Of a DNA stretch of 64,000 nt, positions 44,107 to 53,230 are shown piece by piece. The first letter of the stretch is position 1. Each line of letters opens with the position of its first letter. The DNA lies in assembly GCF_024758505.1 (NCBI RefSeq), contig NZ_CP077970.1, forward strand, positions 7,936,001-8,000,000, read 5' to 3'. Position numbers and translations under genes: made by a program. The DNA comes from Bradyrhizobium arachidis (lineage in GTDB: Bacteria > Pseudomonadota > Alphaproteobacteria > Rhizobiales > Xanthobacteraceae). The notes beneath the pieces were generated by a model. The model searched no databases, had not been told where the DNA came from, and saw only the letters and a program-made list of their open reading frames with translations.

Positions 44107-44383
44107 GGCAAACACTTCCAATGGACGAAGCAAAATCACTTCAACGTTGGGAACGTTGATAGGGAGCTTTCGCCGCATCGACTATTGCTGCTCAGACACA
44201 CTCGCCGGGATGCCAGCGGATCACAGTGCCACCTGCCGGTTTCGGACGACAGCAAGCGCCCCTACAGCAAAGAGGGGCCGACGGGTACGCATTGTTTAAG
44301 GATTGGCTAACGATAAGCAGTCGAGCGGGAGAGGAAGCGCGCACCGCGTGCGTGGCTACATCGAGCTTAATTCCATCGCGCCG
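44107..44383. promoter_or_regulatory. Noncoding region upstream of the outer-membrane protein gene
   Basis: About 280 bases between the outer-membrane protein start and the next repeat, with no gene that I can support. It must contain the promoter and leader of the barrel gene, which is transcribed leftward. I do not see a clear sigma70 box pair or a known operator. Confidence 0.4.
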
Positions 44384-44491
44384 CTAGAGCGTTTTCCAGC
44401 GAAGTGGACACCGGTTCGCGTTCAAGAAAACGCGTCAAAACAAGAATCTAGAGCTTCCGTTCCGATTCCATCGGAACGGAAAAGGCTCTAG
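44384..44491. repeat. Dispersed CTAGAGCGTTTTCCAG element
   Basis: The unit opens CTAGAGCGTTTTCCAGCG and continues AAGTGGACACCGGTTCGCG, AAGAAAACGCGTC and AATCTAGAGC, with a final GGCTCTAG. The ends and a central TCTAGAGC form inverted CTAGAGC copies. I recall this family from Bradyrhizobium and relatives. Its last bases overlap the ubiA stop codon region. Confidence 0.7.
44455..44481 (-). terminator. Perfect hairpin at the ubiA 3' end
   Basis: TTCCGTTCCGAT (44455-44466) and ATCGGAACGGAA (44470-44481) form a 12-bp perfect stem with a 3-base loop, seven bases after the ubiA stop. It is a likely terminator and forms one end of the CTAGAGC repeat. Confidence 0.65.
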
Positions 44492-45420
44492 CCCGCCCGC
44501 AGCACCGCGTCGGCAAGCAATCCCGCAAACAGCAGCAACCCGGCATGCTTGTTCGACTTGAACAGCCGCAGGCAGAGCGCGGGATCGTCGATCCGCAGGC
44601 GCTTGATCTGCCAGGCCAGATGCAATGCAAACGCCGCGAGCCCGAGCCAGGCCGGCCAGCGCGCATCGCTTGATGCCAGCGCCACGCCGATCAGCATCAC
44701 CGCAAGCCCATAGAACATGATCAGCGCCTGATGCGTGTGCGCGCCGAACAGGCGCGCCGTGGACTTGACGCCGATCAGCGCGTCGTCCTCGGCGTCCTGA
44801 TGCGCATAGATCGTGTCGTAGCCGATCACCCAGGCGATGGCGCCGGCATAGAGCACGAGCGCGGTGATATCGATCCGGCCGAAGGTGACGGCAAATCCCA
44901 TCAAGGCGCCCCAGGAGAAGGCGAGCCCGAGGAAGGCCTGCGGCCACCAGGTGACGCGCTTCATGAAGGGATAGATCGCAACGATCACCAGCGAGGCGAT
45001 GCCGGTCGCCACCGCGAAGCGGTTGAATTGCAGCAGCACGATCAGGCCGATCAGCGCCTGCACGACCAGAAAGGCCAGCGCCTGCTTCACGCTCACCTGC
45101 CCTGCAGGCAGCGGCCGCGAGCGCGTACGCTCGACCCTGGCGTCGAGCTCGCGATCGGTGATGTCGTTCCAGGCGCAGCCGGCGCCGCGCATGACGAAGG
45201 CGCCGATCAGGAACAGCACGATGGTGAGCGGCAGCCGGCTGACGTCATGCGCCATGCCGGCGGCGAGCGCCGCCGACCACCAGCACGGCATCAGCAAAAG
45301 CCAGGAGCCGATTGGACGATCGTAGCGTGAGATGCGCAAGTAAGGCCGCGACCATTCCGGCGCGCGGGTATCGACCCAGTTGCCGGTAGAATCGGCAACG
45401 CGGGCGCTACCAACACTCAT
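44488..45420 (-). CDS. ubiA: UbiA, 4-hydroxybenzoate polyprenyltransferase
   Basis: 310 residues, with about eight or nine membrane helices. The two Asp-rich prenyl-diphosphate sites are NDITDRELD (~residue 85) and YDTIYAHQDAEDD (~residue 202). The RTRSRPLPAG segment after the first motif is a UbiA signature. It joins the polyprenyl tail to 4-hydroxybenzoate in ubiquinone synthesis at the inner membrane. It overlaps the upstream exported-protein gene by four bases (ATGA). Confidence 0.94.
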   Translation of the reverse strand: MSVGSARVADSTGNWVDTRAPEWSRPYLRISRYDRPIGSWLLLMPCWWSAALAAGMAHDVSRLPLTIVLFLIGAFVMRGAGCAWNDITDRELDARVERTRSRPLPAGQVSVKQALAFLVVQALIGLIVLLQFNRFAVATGIASLVIVAIYPFMKRVTWWPQAFLGLAFSWGALMGFAVTFGRIDITALVLYAGAIAWVIGYDTIYAHQDAEDDALIGVKSTARLFGAHTHQALIMFYGLAVMLIGVALASSDARWPAWLGLAAFALHLAWQIKRLRIDDPALCLRLFKSNKHAGLLLFAGLLADAVLRAG

Positions 45421-46079
45421 CGGGTCAGGACGTTGCCGTTGAGCGTATCGAAGGTGCTGCCGCCCTTCTTGCCGGTATTGGCTTCAGGGGCCGACCCCGA
45501 TCCGATGACCTCGCTCAGCGACGGGCCGGCAGGCCGCGCCTGCTTCATCTGCTGCGCCACGTTGCAGACCTTGGCCATCATGCCTTCGGTATTCTTGTGT
45601 CCGGCCTTGAGCTGCTCGGCGACCTGCGGCGGGATTCCGCATTTGGCGGAATTGGCCTCGACGAATTTGAGCATCTTGGTCTCAGCCTGCGAGAAATTGC
45701 CGATCAGCTTGCAGGCCTCGTCCGGCGGCGCGTGCCGGTCGCTCGCCGCCTTGATCGCCTTGCCGCGCTTCTCGGCTTCCTCGCGCAACGGCAGAAAGCC
45801 CTTCATGCACTGCTCGCCAGGGCCGGACTGGCTCGGCGGGGCCGCGCTGAAAGCACCGGCGCCGCCGATCGGAGCTGCGCCGCTGCTCGGAAAGGCAGAT
45901 TGCGGCGCGCCGACCGAAGCAGATGGCGCGGCACCGTTGATCGGCGGGAACGGAGAACTGCTGGCGGGTGCTGCGGCCTGTCCGGGCAGCGGCGCGGGAA
46001 ACGCGCTCTGGCCATAGGCCGCAGCAGCGCCCATGGTCACCATGGCGACAGTGATCGGAACCATCAAACGACGGATCAT
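45417..46079 (-). CDS. Exported four-Cys protein, copy A of a tandem pair
   Basis: 220 residues with a signal peptide (VPITVAMVTMGAAAAYGQ), a Pro/Ala/Ser-rich linker to residue ~85 and a helical core. The core has GEQCMKGFLPLREEAEKRG, RHAPPDEACKLIG, AKCGIPPQVAEQLK and KVCNVAQQMKQ; the four Cys probably form two disulfides in the periplasm. GGAGA precedes the ATG. It is a paralogue of the gene at 46293. Its stop overlaps the ubiA start, so it heads a two-gene transcript with ubiA. Function unknown. Confidence 0.82.
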   Translation of the reverse strand: MIRRLMVPITVAMVTMGAAAAYGQSAFPAPLPGQAAAPASSSPFPPINGAAPSASVGAPQSAFPSSGAAPIGGAGAFSAAPPSQSGPGEQCMKGFLPLREEAEKRGKAIKAASDRHAPPDEACKLIGNFSQAETKMLKFVEANSAKCGIPPQVAEQLKAGHKNTEGMMAKVCNVAQQMKQARPAGPSLSEVIGSGSAPEANTGKKGGSTFDTLNGNVLTR

Positions 46080-47010
46080 CAAGGCTGTTTCTCCGGCAGG
46101 GCCAACGGGCTCGGCATCTTCCCAATTGAAGCGCGACCGACCATTTCGTGTTTTTACGATTCCTGCCGGCCCTTAACAACCCGTCGAATTGGGCAAGAGC
46201 GCGGCGCTCGGACGCACGCTGGGGGCAACATTTACCCCAAAACAGCTACTTTCGGTTAAGAACGACGCAGATCAAGGATTTCAGCCGCAAGATCAACCCG
46301 GCGCAGGATCCGGGGCGGCTGGAGCCGGGTCCGGGGCGACTGGCGCCGGCAACCGCCGCGGACCGTCGCGGTCACGCTGCTGCATCTGTTGCGCCACGTT
46401 GCAGACCCTCGTTCGCATGGCCGCGGTGCTCTCGTAGAGGGCCTTCAACTGCTTGCCGACGTCCGCCGGGATTCCACATTGGGCGGTGTTGGTCTCGACA
46501 TATTCGACCATGTTGAGCTGGGCCTGACCGAAACTGCGTATCAAGTCGCATGCCTCATCGGGCGGGGCGTGGCGATCACCCGCCGCCTTGATCAAGTTGC
46601 CGCGCCTTTCCGCCTCTTCGCGCAGAGTTTCAAAACTCTTCATGCACTGTTCGGCGGGCCCCGATTGGATCGGCCGGGTGGCCGAGGTCGAACCGTTGCC
46701 CAGTGGGATGGGCGAACTGACGGGCGGAGCGGAGGACTGGCCGGGCAGCGGCGCGGGAAACGCACCTTGCGCATTGGCAGCACAAGCAGCCAAGGCCATG
46801 ATAGCAGCAGCGATCGGAATCATCGGGCTACGGATCATCAAGGCTGTATCTCCGGCAGGATGCACGGACTGGGCGTCTCCGCCAGCCTGTCGCGCCCTAA
46901 CGCTTCATTCCGATCCTCACCAAACGATGGAATTTGGCAGGAGCGCGGCGCCGGAACATGTCATGGAACCAATTTTTACCCCGGAAAGACCCGCTTTCGG
47001 CTAAGAACGC
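46080..47010 (-). repeat. Duplicated upstream regions of the four-Cys protein pair
   Basis: The start regions share CAGCCTTGATGATCCG and the GCCGGAGA ribosome-binding block. Further upstream both have (plus strand) GGAGCGCGGCGC or AGAGCGCGGCGC, then TTTACCCC, CTTTCGG and TAAGAACG in the same order, at 46190-46265 and 46945-47010. The duplication thus included about 180 bases of leader and promoter. Confidence 0.7.
46293..46838 (-). CDS. Exported four-Cys protein, copy B of a tandem pair
   Basis: 181 residues, with a signal peptide (IPIAAAIMALAACAANAQG), a shorter Pro/Ser-rich linker and the same core as copy A: AEQCMKSFETLREEAERRG, RHAPPDEACDLIRS, AQCGIPADVGKQLK and RVCNVAQQMQQ. The C-terminus differs and is Pro/Ala-rich ([15 protein letters not shown]), lacking the last 40 residues of copy A. 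GGAGA precedes the ATG in an almost identical context. The two copies face the same way with a 213-base gap. Confidence 0.82.
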   Translation of the reverse strand: MIRSPMIPIAAAIMALAACAANAQGAFPAPLPGQSSAPPVSSPIPLGNGSTSATRPIQSGPAEQCMKSFETLREEAERRGNLIKAAGDRHAPPDEACDLIRSFGQAQLNMVEYVETNTAQCGIPADVGKQLKALYESTAAMRTRVCNVAQQMQQRDRDGPRRLPAPVAPDPAPAAPDPAPG

Positions 47011-47031
47011 CGCGAATTGGACTCCTCCTCC

Positions 47032-47799
47032 ATGCCTTCCCACGATTTTCGTGCCCCCCGCCTGTTCGTCGATGCCGCGCTTGCGCCCGAGGCGCGGGTG
47101 GCGCTCGACCGCGACCAGAGCAACTATCTCGGCAACGTGCTGAGGCTCGGCGCGGGTGACCCTATCCTCGCCTTCAACGGCCGCGACGGCGAATGGCAGG
47201 CTGCGATCGACGGCCGCAAGCGACCCGACAGTCTCGTGATCCTGAAGCAGACCCGCCCGCAGGACGGCCTGATCGACCTCGCCTATGTCTTCGCACCGCT
47301 CAAGCACGCCAGGCTCGATTACATGGTCCAGAAGGCCGTGGAGATGGGCGCCTCGGTGCTGCAGCCGGTGCTGACGCGTTACACGCAGGCGAGCCGCGTC
47401 AATAGCGAGCGCATGCGCGCCAACGTGATCGAGGCGGCCGAGCAATGCGGCATTTTGAGCCTTGCGGAGGTCGCCGAGCCCCTGGCCCTGGAGCGCTACC
47501 TCGGCCAGCGCGCCGCAAGCCGCCTGCTGGTGTTCTGCGACGAAGCGGCGGACACCGACAATCCCATCGCGGCCCTGCAAGGCGCGCGCGAGGCGGCGCG
47601 CGGTATCGACGTGCTGATCGGCCCGGAGGGCGGCTTTGCCGAGGAGGAACGCGCGCTGCTGCTTCGCCAGCCGCACATCCTGCGCCTCGCGCTGGGACCG
47701 CGGATTTTGCGGGCCGACACCGCCGCCGTGGCCGCGCTGGCGCTGGTGCAGGCGGCGCTCGGCGATTGGGGCGGCCAAAACGCGTTGGCCCATCGTTAA
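47032..47799 (+). CDS. rsmE: RsmE, 16S rRNA uracil-1498 N3-methyltransferase
   Basis: 255 residues. The N-terminal PUA-like domain has RLFVDAALAPEARVALD and YLGNVLRLGAGD; the SPOUT methyltransferase part has KHARLDYMVQKAVEMGA, LIGPEGGFAEEE and the knotted LGPRILRADTAAVAALALVQ. These are RsmE signatures. It acts on 16S rRNA in assembled 30S subunits. It is divergent from the four-Cys gene pair. Confidence 0.93.
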   Translation: MPSHDFRAPRLFVDAALAPEARVALDRDQSNYLGNVLRLGAGDPILAFNGRDGEWQAAIDGRKRPDSLVILKQTRPQDGLIDLAYVFAPLKHARLDYMVQKAVEMGASVLQPVLTRYTQASRVNSERMRANVIEAAEQCGILSLAEVAEPLALERYLGQRAASRLLVFCDEAADTDNPIAALQGAREAARGIDVLIGPEGGFAEEERALLLRQPHILRLALGPRILRADTAAVAALALVQAALGDWGGQNALAHR

Positions 47800-47902
47800 G
47801 CCATTGGCCCAATGGAGGTCGAAACCTCCCACGGGCCATGCTAAGGGCAGCGCCAACAAGCCCTTCCCTTCCCCCGGTTCCACCGGGAAACCGGACCTCG
47901 CT

Positions 47903-49054
47903 ATGACCGCGACTGCCACCTCAAATGCTGCCGGCTCCGCCGCCTGGGCGGATACGCTGCTGTTGTCGTTCGCGCAGGCCGGTTACGTCAGGGCCGAGCC
48001 CGCGATCCTGCAGCCGGCCGAGCCGTTCCTCGACCTCTCCGGCGAGGACATCCGCAAGAGCCTCTACCTCACGACGGACCTGACCGGCGAAGAGCTCTGC
48101 CTGCGCCCGGACCTGACCATTCCCGTCGCACGCGACTACCTCGCCTCCGGCCACGCCGGCCAGCCGGCAGGGTTCAGCTATCTCGGCCCGGTGTTTCGCT
48201 ACCGCGGCGGCCGCCCGAGCGAGTTCCTTCAGGCCGGCATCGAATCCTTCGGCCGGCAGGACCGTGCCGCCGCTGACGCCGAGATGCTGGCGCTGGCGCT
48301 GGAAGCGACCTCCGCGTTCGGCGTGCGCGACGTCGAGATCCGCACCGGCGACGTGGCGCTCTTCAACGCCCTGATCGACGCGCTGGATCTCTTTCCCGTG
48401 TGGCGGCGCCGGCTGACCAAGGATTTCAACCGCAAGATCAGCCTGGAGCAGGATCTGGAGCGGCTCTCGGTCGCGACCGCCGGTACCCGCAACGAATATG
48501 AAGGCGTGCTGGCCGCGCTCGCCGGCTCCGACCGCAAGGCTGCGCTGGCGCTCGTCACCGACCTGATGTCGATCGCCGGCACCACCAATGTCGGCGGCCG
48601 CACCACCGCCGAAATCGCCGATCGCTTCCTCGAGCAATCGACGCTGAAGGGCGGCGCGCTGCCGCGCGAGGCACTCACAGTGCTGAAGCGCTTCCTCGCG
48701 ATCTCAGGCAATCCGGACGATGCGGTCGCCGAGCTGCGCACGCTTGCCGCAGAGACGAAGCTCGACATCTCCGCAGCGATCGACCAGTTCGAAAGCCGCG
48801 TCGGCTTCATGGCCGCGCGCGGCATCGACGTGAAGGAGACGCGCTTCTCCACCTCGTTCGGCCGCGGGCTCGACTACTACACCGGCTTCGAATTCGAGGT
48901 GCATCACCGGGGCAATGGCGTCGAGCCGCTGGTGGCCGGCGGCCGCTATGACGGGCTGATGACGCAACTCGGCGCAGCGGCGCCGATCCCCGCGGTCGGC
49001 TTTTCGGTCTGGGTCGATGTGCTGAGGCGGATCGGCCGCAAGGTGGGAGCGTAA
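47903..49054 (+). CDS. hisZ: HisZ, regulatory subunit of ATP phosphoribosyltransferase
   Basis: 383 residues, a class II histidyl-tRNA-synthetase-like protein without tRNA-binding domain. Motif-2-like [24 protein letters not shown] and motif-3-like GGRYDGLM are visible, and [11 protein letters not shown] near residue 72 is typical. It lacks the C-terminal anticodon domain of HisS. The following hisG four bases on confirms the assignment. HisZ makes HisG sensitive to histidine in species with short-form HisG. Confidence 0.92.
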   Translation: MTATATSNAAGSAAWADTLLLSFAQAGYVRAEPAILQPAEPFLDLSGEDIRKSLYLTTDLTGEELCLRPDLTIPVARDYLASGHAGQPAGFSYLGPVFRYRGGRPSEFLQAGIESFGRQDRAAADAEMLALALEATSAFGVRDVEIRTGDVALFNALIDALDLFPVWRRRLTKDFNRKISLEQDLERLSVATAGTRNEYEGVLAALAGSDRKAALALVTDLMSIAGTTNVGGRTTAEIADRFLEQSTLKGGALPREALTVLKRFLAISGNPDDAVAELRTLAAETKLDISAAIDQFESRVGFMAARGIDVKETRFSTSFGRGLDYYTGFEFEVHHRGNGVEPLVAGGRYDGLMTQLGAAAPIPAVGFSVWVDVLRRIGRKVGA

Positions 49055-49058
49055 AGTC

Positions 49059-50036
49059 ATGAGCGCGCCATTCGTTCTGGCCGTTCCCTCCAAGGGCCGC
49101 CTGCAGGAAAACGCCGAAGCCTTTTTCGCGCGCGCGGGCCTGACGCTGTCGAAGTCCGGCGGCGCCCGCGACTATCGCGGCACCATCGCAGGCATGGACA
49201 ATGTCGAGGTCGCCTATCTCTCGGCGAGCGAGATCGCAGCGCAGCTCGCCCGCGGCATGGTGCATTTCGGCGTCACCGGCGAAGATCTGGTGCGCGAGAA
49301 CATTCAGAACGCCGACAAGCGCGTCACCCTGATCGACGGGCTCGGCTTCGGCCACGCCAACGTCGTCGTCGCGGTGCCGCAGGCCTGGATCGACGTCCGC
49401 ACCATGGCGGACCTCGACGACGTCACGACAGGTTTTCGCGAGCAGCATCACCGGCGGATGCGCGTTGCGACCAAGTACATCAACCTGACCCGCTCGTTCT
49501 TCTCGAGCCACGGCATCGTCGACTACCGCATCGTCGAGAGCGCCGGCGCGACCGAAGGCGCGCCTGCCGTCGGCACCGCCGAGCTGATCGTCGACATCAC
49601 CACGACGGGCGCGACGCTCGCGGCCAACGGGCTGAAGGTATTGGACGACGGCGTGATGCTGCGCAGCCAGGCCAATCTGGTCGCCTCCAAGGACGCCGAC
49701 TGGTCGGAGGGGCCGCGGGAAGCCGCGCGCGTCATCCTGGATCACATCGCGGCGCGGGCACGGGCCAACAAATACCGCGAGGTCCGGACCCGCTTCCGGG
49801 AATGCGATGCCGCCCTGCTCACCGAGGCCCACAGCCGGTTCGGCGTGGTCGCCCCGTTCGGGGGGCCGACCTCGTCAGGCATGCTGACGCTGCACTGCCC
49901 GCCGTCAAAGCTCTATGCGCTCGGCAGCTTCCTGCGCGATCATGGCGCCGAAACGGTCTCGGTGGTTTCGCTCGATTACGTGTTCGACCGCGAGAACCCG
50001 CTGTTCGCGAGGCTCGAGGCGTTCCTGCGGCGGTAA
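49059..50036 (+). CDS. hisG: HisG, ATP phosphoribosyltransferase
   Basis: 325 residues. The catalytic periplasmic-binding-like fold has [21 protein letters not shown] and the PRPP-binding loop [20 protein letters not shown] near residue 170. The C-terminal ~85 residues ([40 protein letters not shown]) form an extra domain beyond the ~210-230-residue short form, although it does not look like the classical HisG_C domain. It starts histidine synthesis and follows hisZ by four bases. Confidence 0.93.
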   Translation: MSAPFVLAVPSKGRLQENAEAFFARAGLTLSKSGGARDYRGTIAGMDNVEVAYLSASEIAAQLARGMVHFGVTGEDLVRENIQNADKRVTLIDGLGFGHANVVVAVPQAWIDVRTMADLDDVTTGFREQHHRRMRVATKYINLTRSFFSSHGIVDYRIVESAGATEGAPAVGTAELIVDITTTGATLAANGLKVLDDGVMLRSQANLVASKDADWSEGPREAARVILDHIAARARANKYREVRTRFRECDAALLTEAHSRFGVVAPFGGPTSSGMLTLHCPPSKLYALGSFLRDHGAETVSVVSLDYVFDRENPLFARLEAFLRR

Positions 50037-50136
50037 GCCGTAAGAATCCCTTAAAGATTCCTTGGGGCCGTTCAGCATAGCGACAGGTACGAGCAGCTAC
50101 CGTATGCTGTTCAATGGATGATCTGGACCTTGAACT

Positions 50137-51183
50137 ATGAATTTGGGCACTGACGTTTCCAGCCTGACCACGACAGCGGCGAGCGCCGCGGCGAAGGGGC
50201 TGTCGATTGTCGTTCCCGTCTACAACGAGGCGGCGGGGCTGGCCTCGCTGCACCAGCGGCTGTGCGAGCTCGCAAAGACCTTGCGGCAGCGCTACCGCCT
50301 GCCTTGCGAGGTCGTCTATGTCGACGACGGCAGCGCGGACACGACGCTTGCGATCGCCCGCGCCCTGCCCGCCGACACGATCGATGTGCAGATCGTGTCG
50401 CTGTCGCGCAATTTCGGCAAGGAGGCCGCGCTGATGGCGGGCCTCGACCACGCCAGGCGCGGTGCCGTCATGTTCATGGACGGCGACGGACAGCATCCGC
50501 CCGCCCTCGTCGAGCAGCTCGTCAAGCACTGGATCGAGGACGGCTATGACGTCGTCTATACCGCCAAGGCGCATCGCGACAACGAGTCGTTCCTGCGGCG
50601 CCAGGCCGTGCACGGCTTCTATGCCCTGATCAACTGGGGCGCACGGCAGAAGATTCCGGAGGACGCCGGCGACTTCCGCCTGCTGTCGCCGCGTGCGGTC
50701 GCCGCGCTCCGGCAGCTGCCCGAGCGCAACCGCTTTTTCAAGGGGCTGGCAAGCTGGATCGGCTTCCGCCAGATCCGCGTCGATTATGAGCCGGCCCCGC
50801 GCGCCCATGGCGTGACCACCTTCAACGCCACGCGGCTGCTCGGCCTGTCGATCGAAGGCCTGACCTCGTTCTCGGTGGCGCCGTTGCGATTCGCCAGCCT
50901 GCTCGGCGTGATCCTCGCCGGCGTCGCCTTCCTGTTCGGCCTCTCCATCCTCTGGGAGGTCTTCACGACCGGCAAGCAGGTGCCCGGCTATCCCTCGCTC
51001 GTGGTCGGTCTGATGACGATCGGCGGCGTGCAACTCATCATGATCGGTATCGTCGGCGAATATATCGGCAAGATCCTGTCCGAGCTGAAGGCGCGTCCGA
51101 TCTACTTCGTCGCCGAGCACAGCGAGAAGCAGTTCGAGACCGACAAGGCCGACGACGCCTCCAGCCGGACGGCGGCCGAATGA
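50137..51183 (+). CDS. Family 2 glycosyltransferase with two C-terminal membrane helices
   Basis: 348 residues. The GT-A domain has SIVVPVYNEAAGL, the metal-binding YVDDGSADTT and MDGDGQHPP, and RNFGKEAALMAGLDHARRG, all seen in dolichyl-phosphate mannose synthase/GtrB-like enzymes. Two membrane helices lie near residues 250-275 and 290-315. Such enzymes charge undecaprenyl phosphate with a sugar on the cytoplasmic face. The ATGA overlap with a YdjC-type deacetylase suggests a shared lipid-linked sugar pathway. Confidence 0.87.
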   Translation: MNLGTDVSSLTTTAASAAAKGLSIVVPVYNEAAGLASLHQRLCELAKTLRQRYRLPCEVVYVDDGSADTTLAIARALPADTIDVQIVSLSRNFGKEAALMAGLDHARRGAVMFMDGDGQHPPALVEQLVKHWIEDGYDVVYTAKAHRDNESFLRRQAVHGFYALINWGARQKIPEDAGDFRLLSPRAVAALRQLPERNRFFKGLASWIGFRQIRVDYEPAPRAHGVTTFNATRLLGLSIEGLTSFSVAPLRFASLLGVILAGVAFLFGLSILWEVFTTGKQVPGYPSLVVGLMTIGGVQLIMIGIVGEYIGKILSELKARPIYFVAEHSEKQFETDKADDASSRTAAE

Positions 51184-52025
51184 ACGCGGCGGCGGCGCCG
51201 CGGCGGATCTGGCTCTGCGCCGACGACTACGGCATCAGCCCCGGCGTCAACCGCGGCATCCGCGACCTCATCGAGCGCGGCCGCCTCAACGCCACCTCTG
51301 TCATGATGCTTGGCGCGGCGATCGACCGCGGCGAGATCGAAGCGCTCCAGGCGGCAGCGAAGCAAAGCCCGCGCTGCGCGATCGGCCTGCACGTCACGCT
51401 GACCGCGCCGTTCCGCCCCGTGACCATGCATTTCCGCCCACTCGACGGCGACATGTTCCTGAGCTTTCCAAAGCTGTTGCGCGCGTCCCTTGCACGCCGG
51501 CTCGACAACGAGATCTTTCGCGCCGAGATCGCCACCCAGCTTGCGGCCTTCGCGCGGGCATTCGGGCGCGCGCCCGATTTCGTCGACGGCCATCAGCATG
51601 CGCAGCTCTATCCGCAGGTTCGCGACGGTTTCATCGATGCCGTGCGCGAAGCCGCACCGAAGGCCTGGGTGCGCCAGGGCGGCCGCAACCTGCCCTTGGC
51701 CAGCCGGCTGGCGTCGCCGAAAGCGCTGCTGCTGGATGTCCTGAGCGCGCAGTTCCGCAAGCGCGCGGGCGCGGCCGGGCTTGCCGTCAATCCGGCCTTC
51801 GCCGGCGCCTATGACTTCACCCGCAAGGCGGATTTCGGCGAGCTGATGCGCACGTTCATCGCGGGGCTGCCGGAAGGCGGTCTCGTCATGTGCCATCCCG
51901 GCTTCGTCGACGACGTCTTGCGCGGCCTCGACCCCATGACCGACGTCCGCGAGCGCGAGCACGCCTTCCTCGCGGGCGAGGCGTTCGCGCGCCTGCTCGC
52001 GGAAAGCAACGTCACCTTGGGATGA
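51180..52025 (+). CDS. YdjC/ChbG/HpnK-family carbohydrate deacetylase
   Basis: 281 residues. The YdjC metal site is visible as LCADDYGISPGVNRGI (Asp-Asp near residue 14) and IGLHVTLTAPF (His), with FVDGHQHAQLYPQVRDGF (two His) near residue 130. HpnK in this family deacetylates N-acetylglucosaminyl-hopanoids or diacetylchitobiose-like substrates. Nothing hopanoid-related is adjacent, so I would not name it hpnK. It overlaps the glycosyltransferase by four bases. Confidence 0.85.
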   Translation: MNAAAAPRRIWLCADDYGISPGVNRGIRDLIERGRLNATSVMMLGAAIDRGEIEALQAAAKQSPRCAIGLHVTLTAPFRPVTMHFRPLDGDMFLSFPKLLRASLARRLDNEIFRAEIATQLAAFARAFGRAPDFVDGHQHAQLYPQVRDGFIDAVREAAPKAWVRQGGRNLPLASRLASPKALLLDVLSAQFRKRAGAAGLAVNPAFAGAYDFTRKADFGELMRTFIAGLPEGGLVMCHPGFVDDVLRGLDPMTDVREREHAFLAGEAFARLLAESNVTLG

Positions 52026-52138
52026 AAAGGGTGCCGCGCAACTTGTCGCATACCGAAATTTAATCCGCGCCCCTCTGTTGACGCCACATTGGAACCTTAC
52101 ATCTTCGGCGCGCTTGGTTCGCGCGATGGAGAGACAAG

Positions 52139-52915
52139 ATGACGCCGCAGGAACGCCAGCTCGTTGACGAGCTTTTCGACCGGCTTTCGAAACTGGAGAA
52201 TGCACCGCGCGATCCCGACGCAGTCGCCGCCATGTCCGACGGCCTGCGCAAGGCCCCGGGCGCCGTCTACGCGCTGGTGCAGACCGTGCTGCTGCAGGAC
52301 GAAGCGCTCAAGCGCGCCGATGCCCGCATCCAGGAGTTGGAGGCGGCGCATGGGCCCGGGCAAGCCCAGTCCGGCGGGTTCCTGGATTCGATGCGCGACA
52401 CGCTGTTTGGTGGCGGGTCCTCGCGTGGCTCGGTCCCGAACGTGCCGCCGCGCGACAGCCGCCCGGTCTGGAACTCGGGCCAGGCGATGCAGCAGATGCA
52501 GCCGCCCGGCCAGCCCTATGGTCAGGGTTATGGCGCCCCGCCGGTCGGCGGTGGCGGCGGCTCGTTCCTGGGCACGGCGGCGGCAGCCGCGGCCGGCGTG
52601 GTCGGCGGCTCGCTGTTGCTCTCTAGTATCCGAAACATGATGGGCGGGTCGCACCAGCAGGCCTTCGGCGACACCAACGCCTTGAGCGACCGCAGCGCCA
52701 GCCCGTGGAGCGGTGACCAGTCCGGCGGTTCGCTGGCCCGCGATGCCGGCCTCAACGACGTCGGCTCCAGCCGTCGCGACGAGCCGCAACAAGACTCGCG
52801 TCAGGGCTATTTCGACCAGGCGTCGAACGATGACCAGAACGACGACGATGATGGCTTCGACAATGACGACAGCGATTTCGACGGCGGGGACGACGGCGGC
52901 AGCGACTACGCGTGA
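52139..52915 (+). CDS. DUF2076 protein with acidic C-terminus
   Basis: 258 residues. The N-terminal MTPQERQLVDELFDRLSKLE and AVYALVQTVLLQDEALKRADARIQELE blocks are the DUF2076 signature (helical, coiled-coil). A Gly/Pro/Gln-rich middle follows, with one hydrophobic helix near residue 145 (FLGTAAAAAAGVVGGSLLLSSI). The C-terminal ~40 residues are Asp-rich (DDQNDDDDGFDNDDSDFDGG). Role unknown; a membrane-linked scaffold is conceivable. A strong terminator follows. Confidence 0.86.
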   Translation: MTPQERQLVDELFDRLSKLENAPRDPDAVAAMSDGLRKAPGAVYALVQTVLLQDEALKRADARIQELEAAHGPGQAQSGGFLDSMRDTLFGGGSSRGSVPNVPPRDSRPVWNSGQAMQQMQPPGQPYGQGYGAPPVGGGGGSFLGTAAAAAAGVVGGSLLLSSIRNMMGGSHQQAFGDTNALSDRSASPWSGDQSGGSLARDAGLNDVGSSRRDEPQQDSRQGYFDQASNDDQNDDDDGFDNDDSDFDGGDDGGSDYA

Positions 52916-52935
52916 CCAATTCGTCCAGTAGATGC

Positions 52936-52970
52936 GAAACGGCCGCCTCTTCGGCGGCCGTTTCATTTTA
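52936..52970 (+). terminator. Rho-independent terminator after the DUF2076 gene
   Basis: GAAACGGCCGCC (52936-52947) and GGCGGCCGTTTC (52953-52964) form a perfect 12-bp stem with a TCTTC loop, followed by ATTTTA. It is the clearest terminator in this part. Confidence 0.9.
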
Positions 52971-53146
52971 CGTCAATAGCTCAAACGCCTTCACTGCCGC
53001 TGCACATCGCCCGCGGAACCTTTCGAGTATAGTATGACTAATGTGATCGTTGGATCGTCCAGCGCAGACGGGTCTGAGTTCATCATGAAGAGCGAAATCG
53101 CGCTTCGATACACGTGGCCGTAGACTCCCGGATTTCTAAATTCGGA

Positions 53147-53194
53147 CATGGGTGTTCAACTGGAAGAACACGTTGCTCTTGCTACACACCCATG
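53147..53194 (+). promoter_or_regulatory. Inverted repeat in the leader of a small gene
   Basis: CATGGGTGT (53147-53155) and ACACCCATG (53186-53194) are a perfect 9-bp inverted repeat with a 30-base loop. It ends 36 bases before the small gene at 53231. It may be an RNA hairpin or an operator. The rest of 52971-53230 shows no gene; a TATAGT box lies near 53212. Confidence 0.4.
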
Positions 53195-53230
53195 TGGTTG
53201 CCTCTCTAGGCTATAGTCGAGGTCTTGAAA

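Noticed and set aside
53147..53230. A ROSE-type RNA thermometer upstream of the small gene
   Set aside because: ROSE elements in this group precede small heat-shock genes and pair with the Shine-Dalgarno. The hairpin here ends well before the ribosome-binding site and the downstream frame is not a heat-shock protein.
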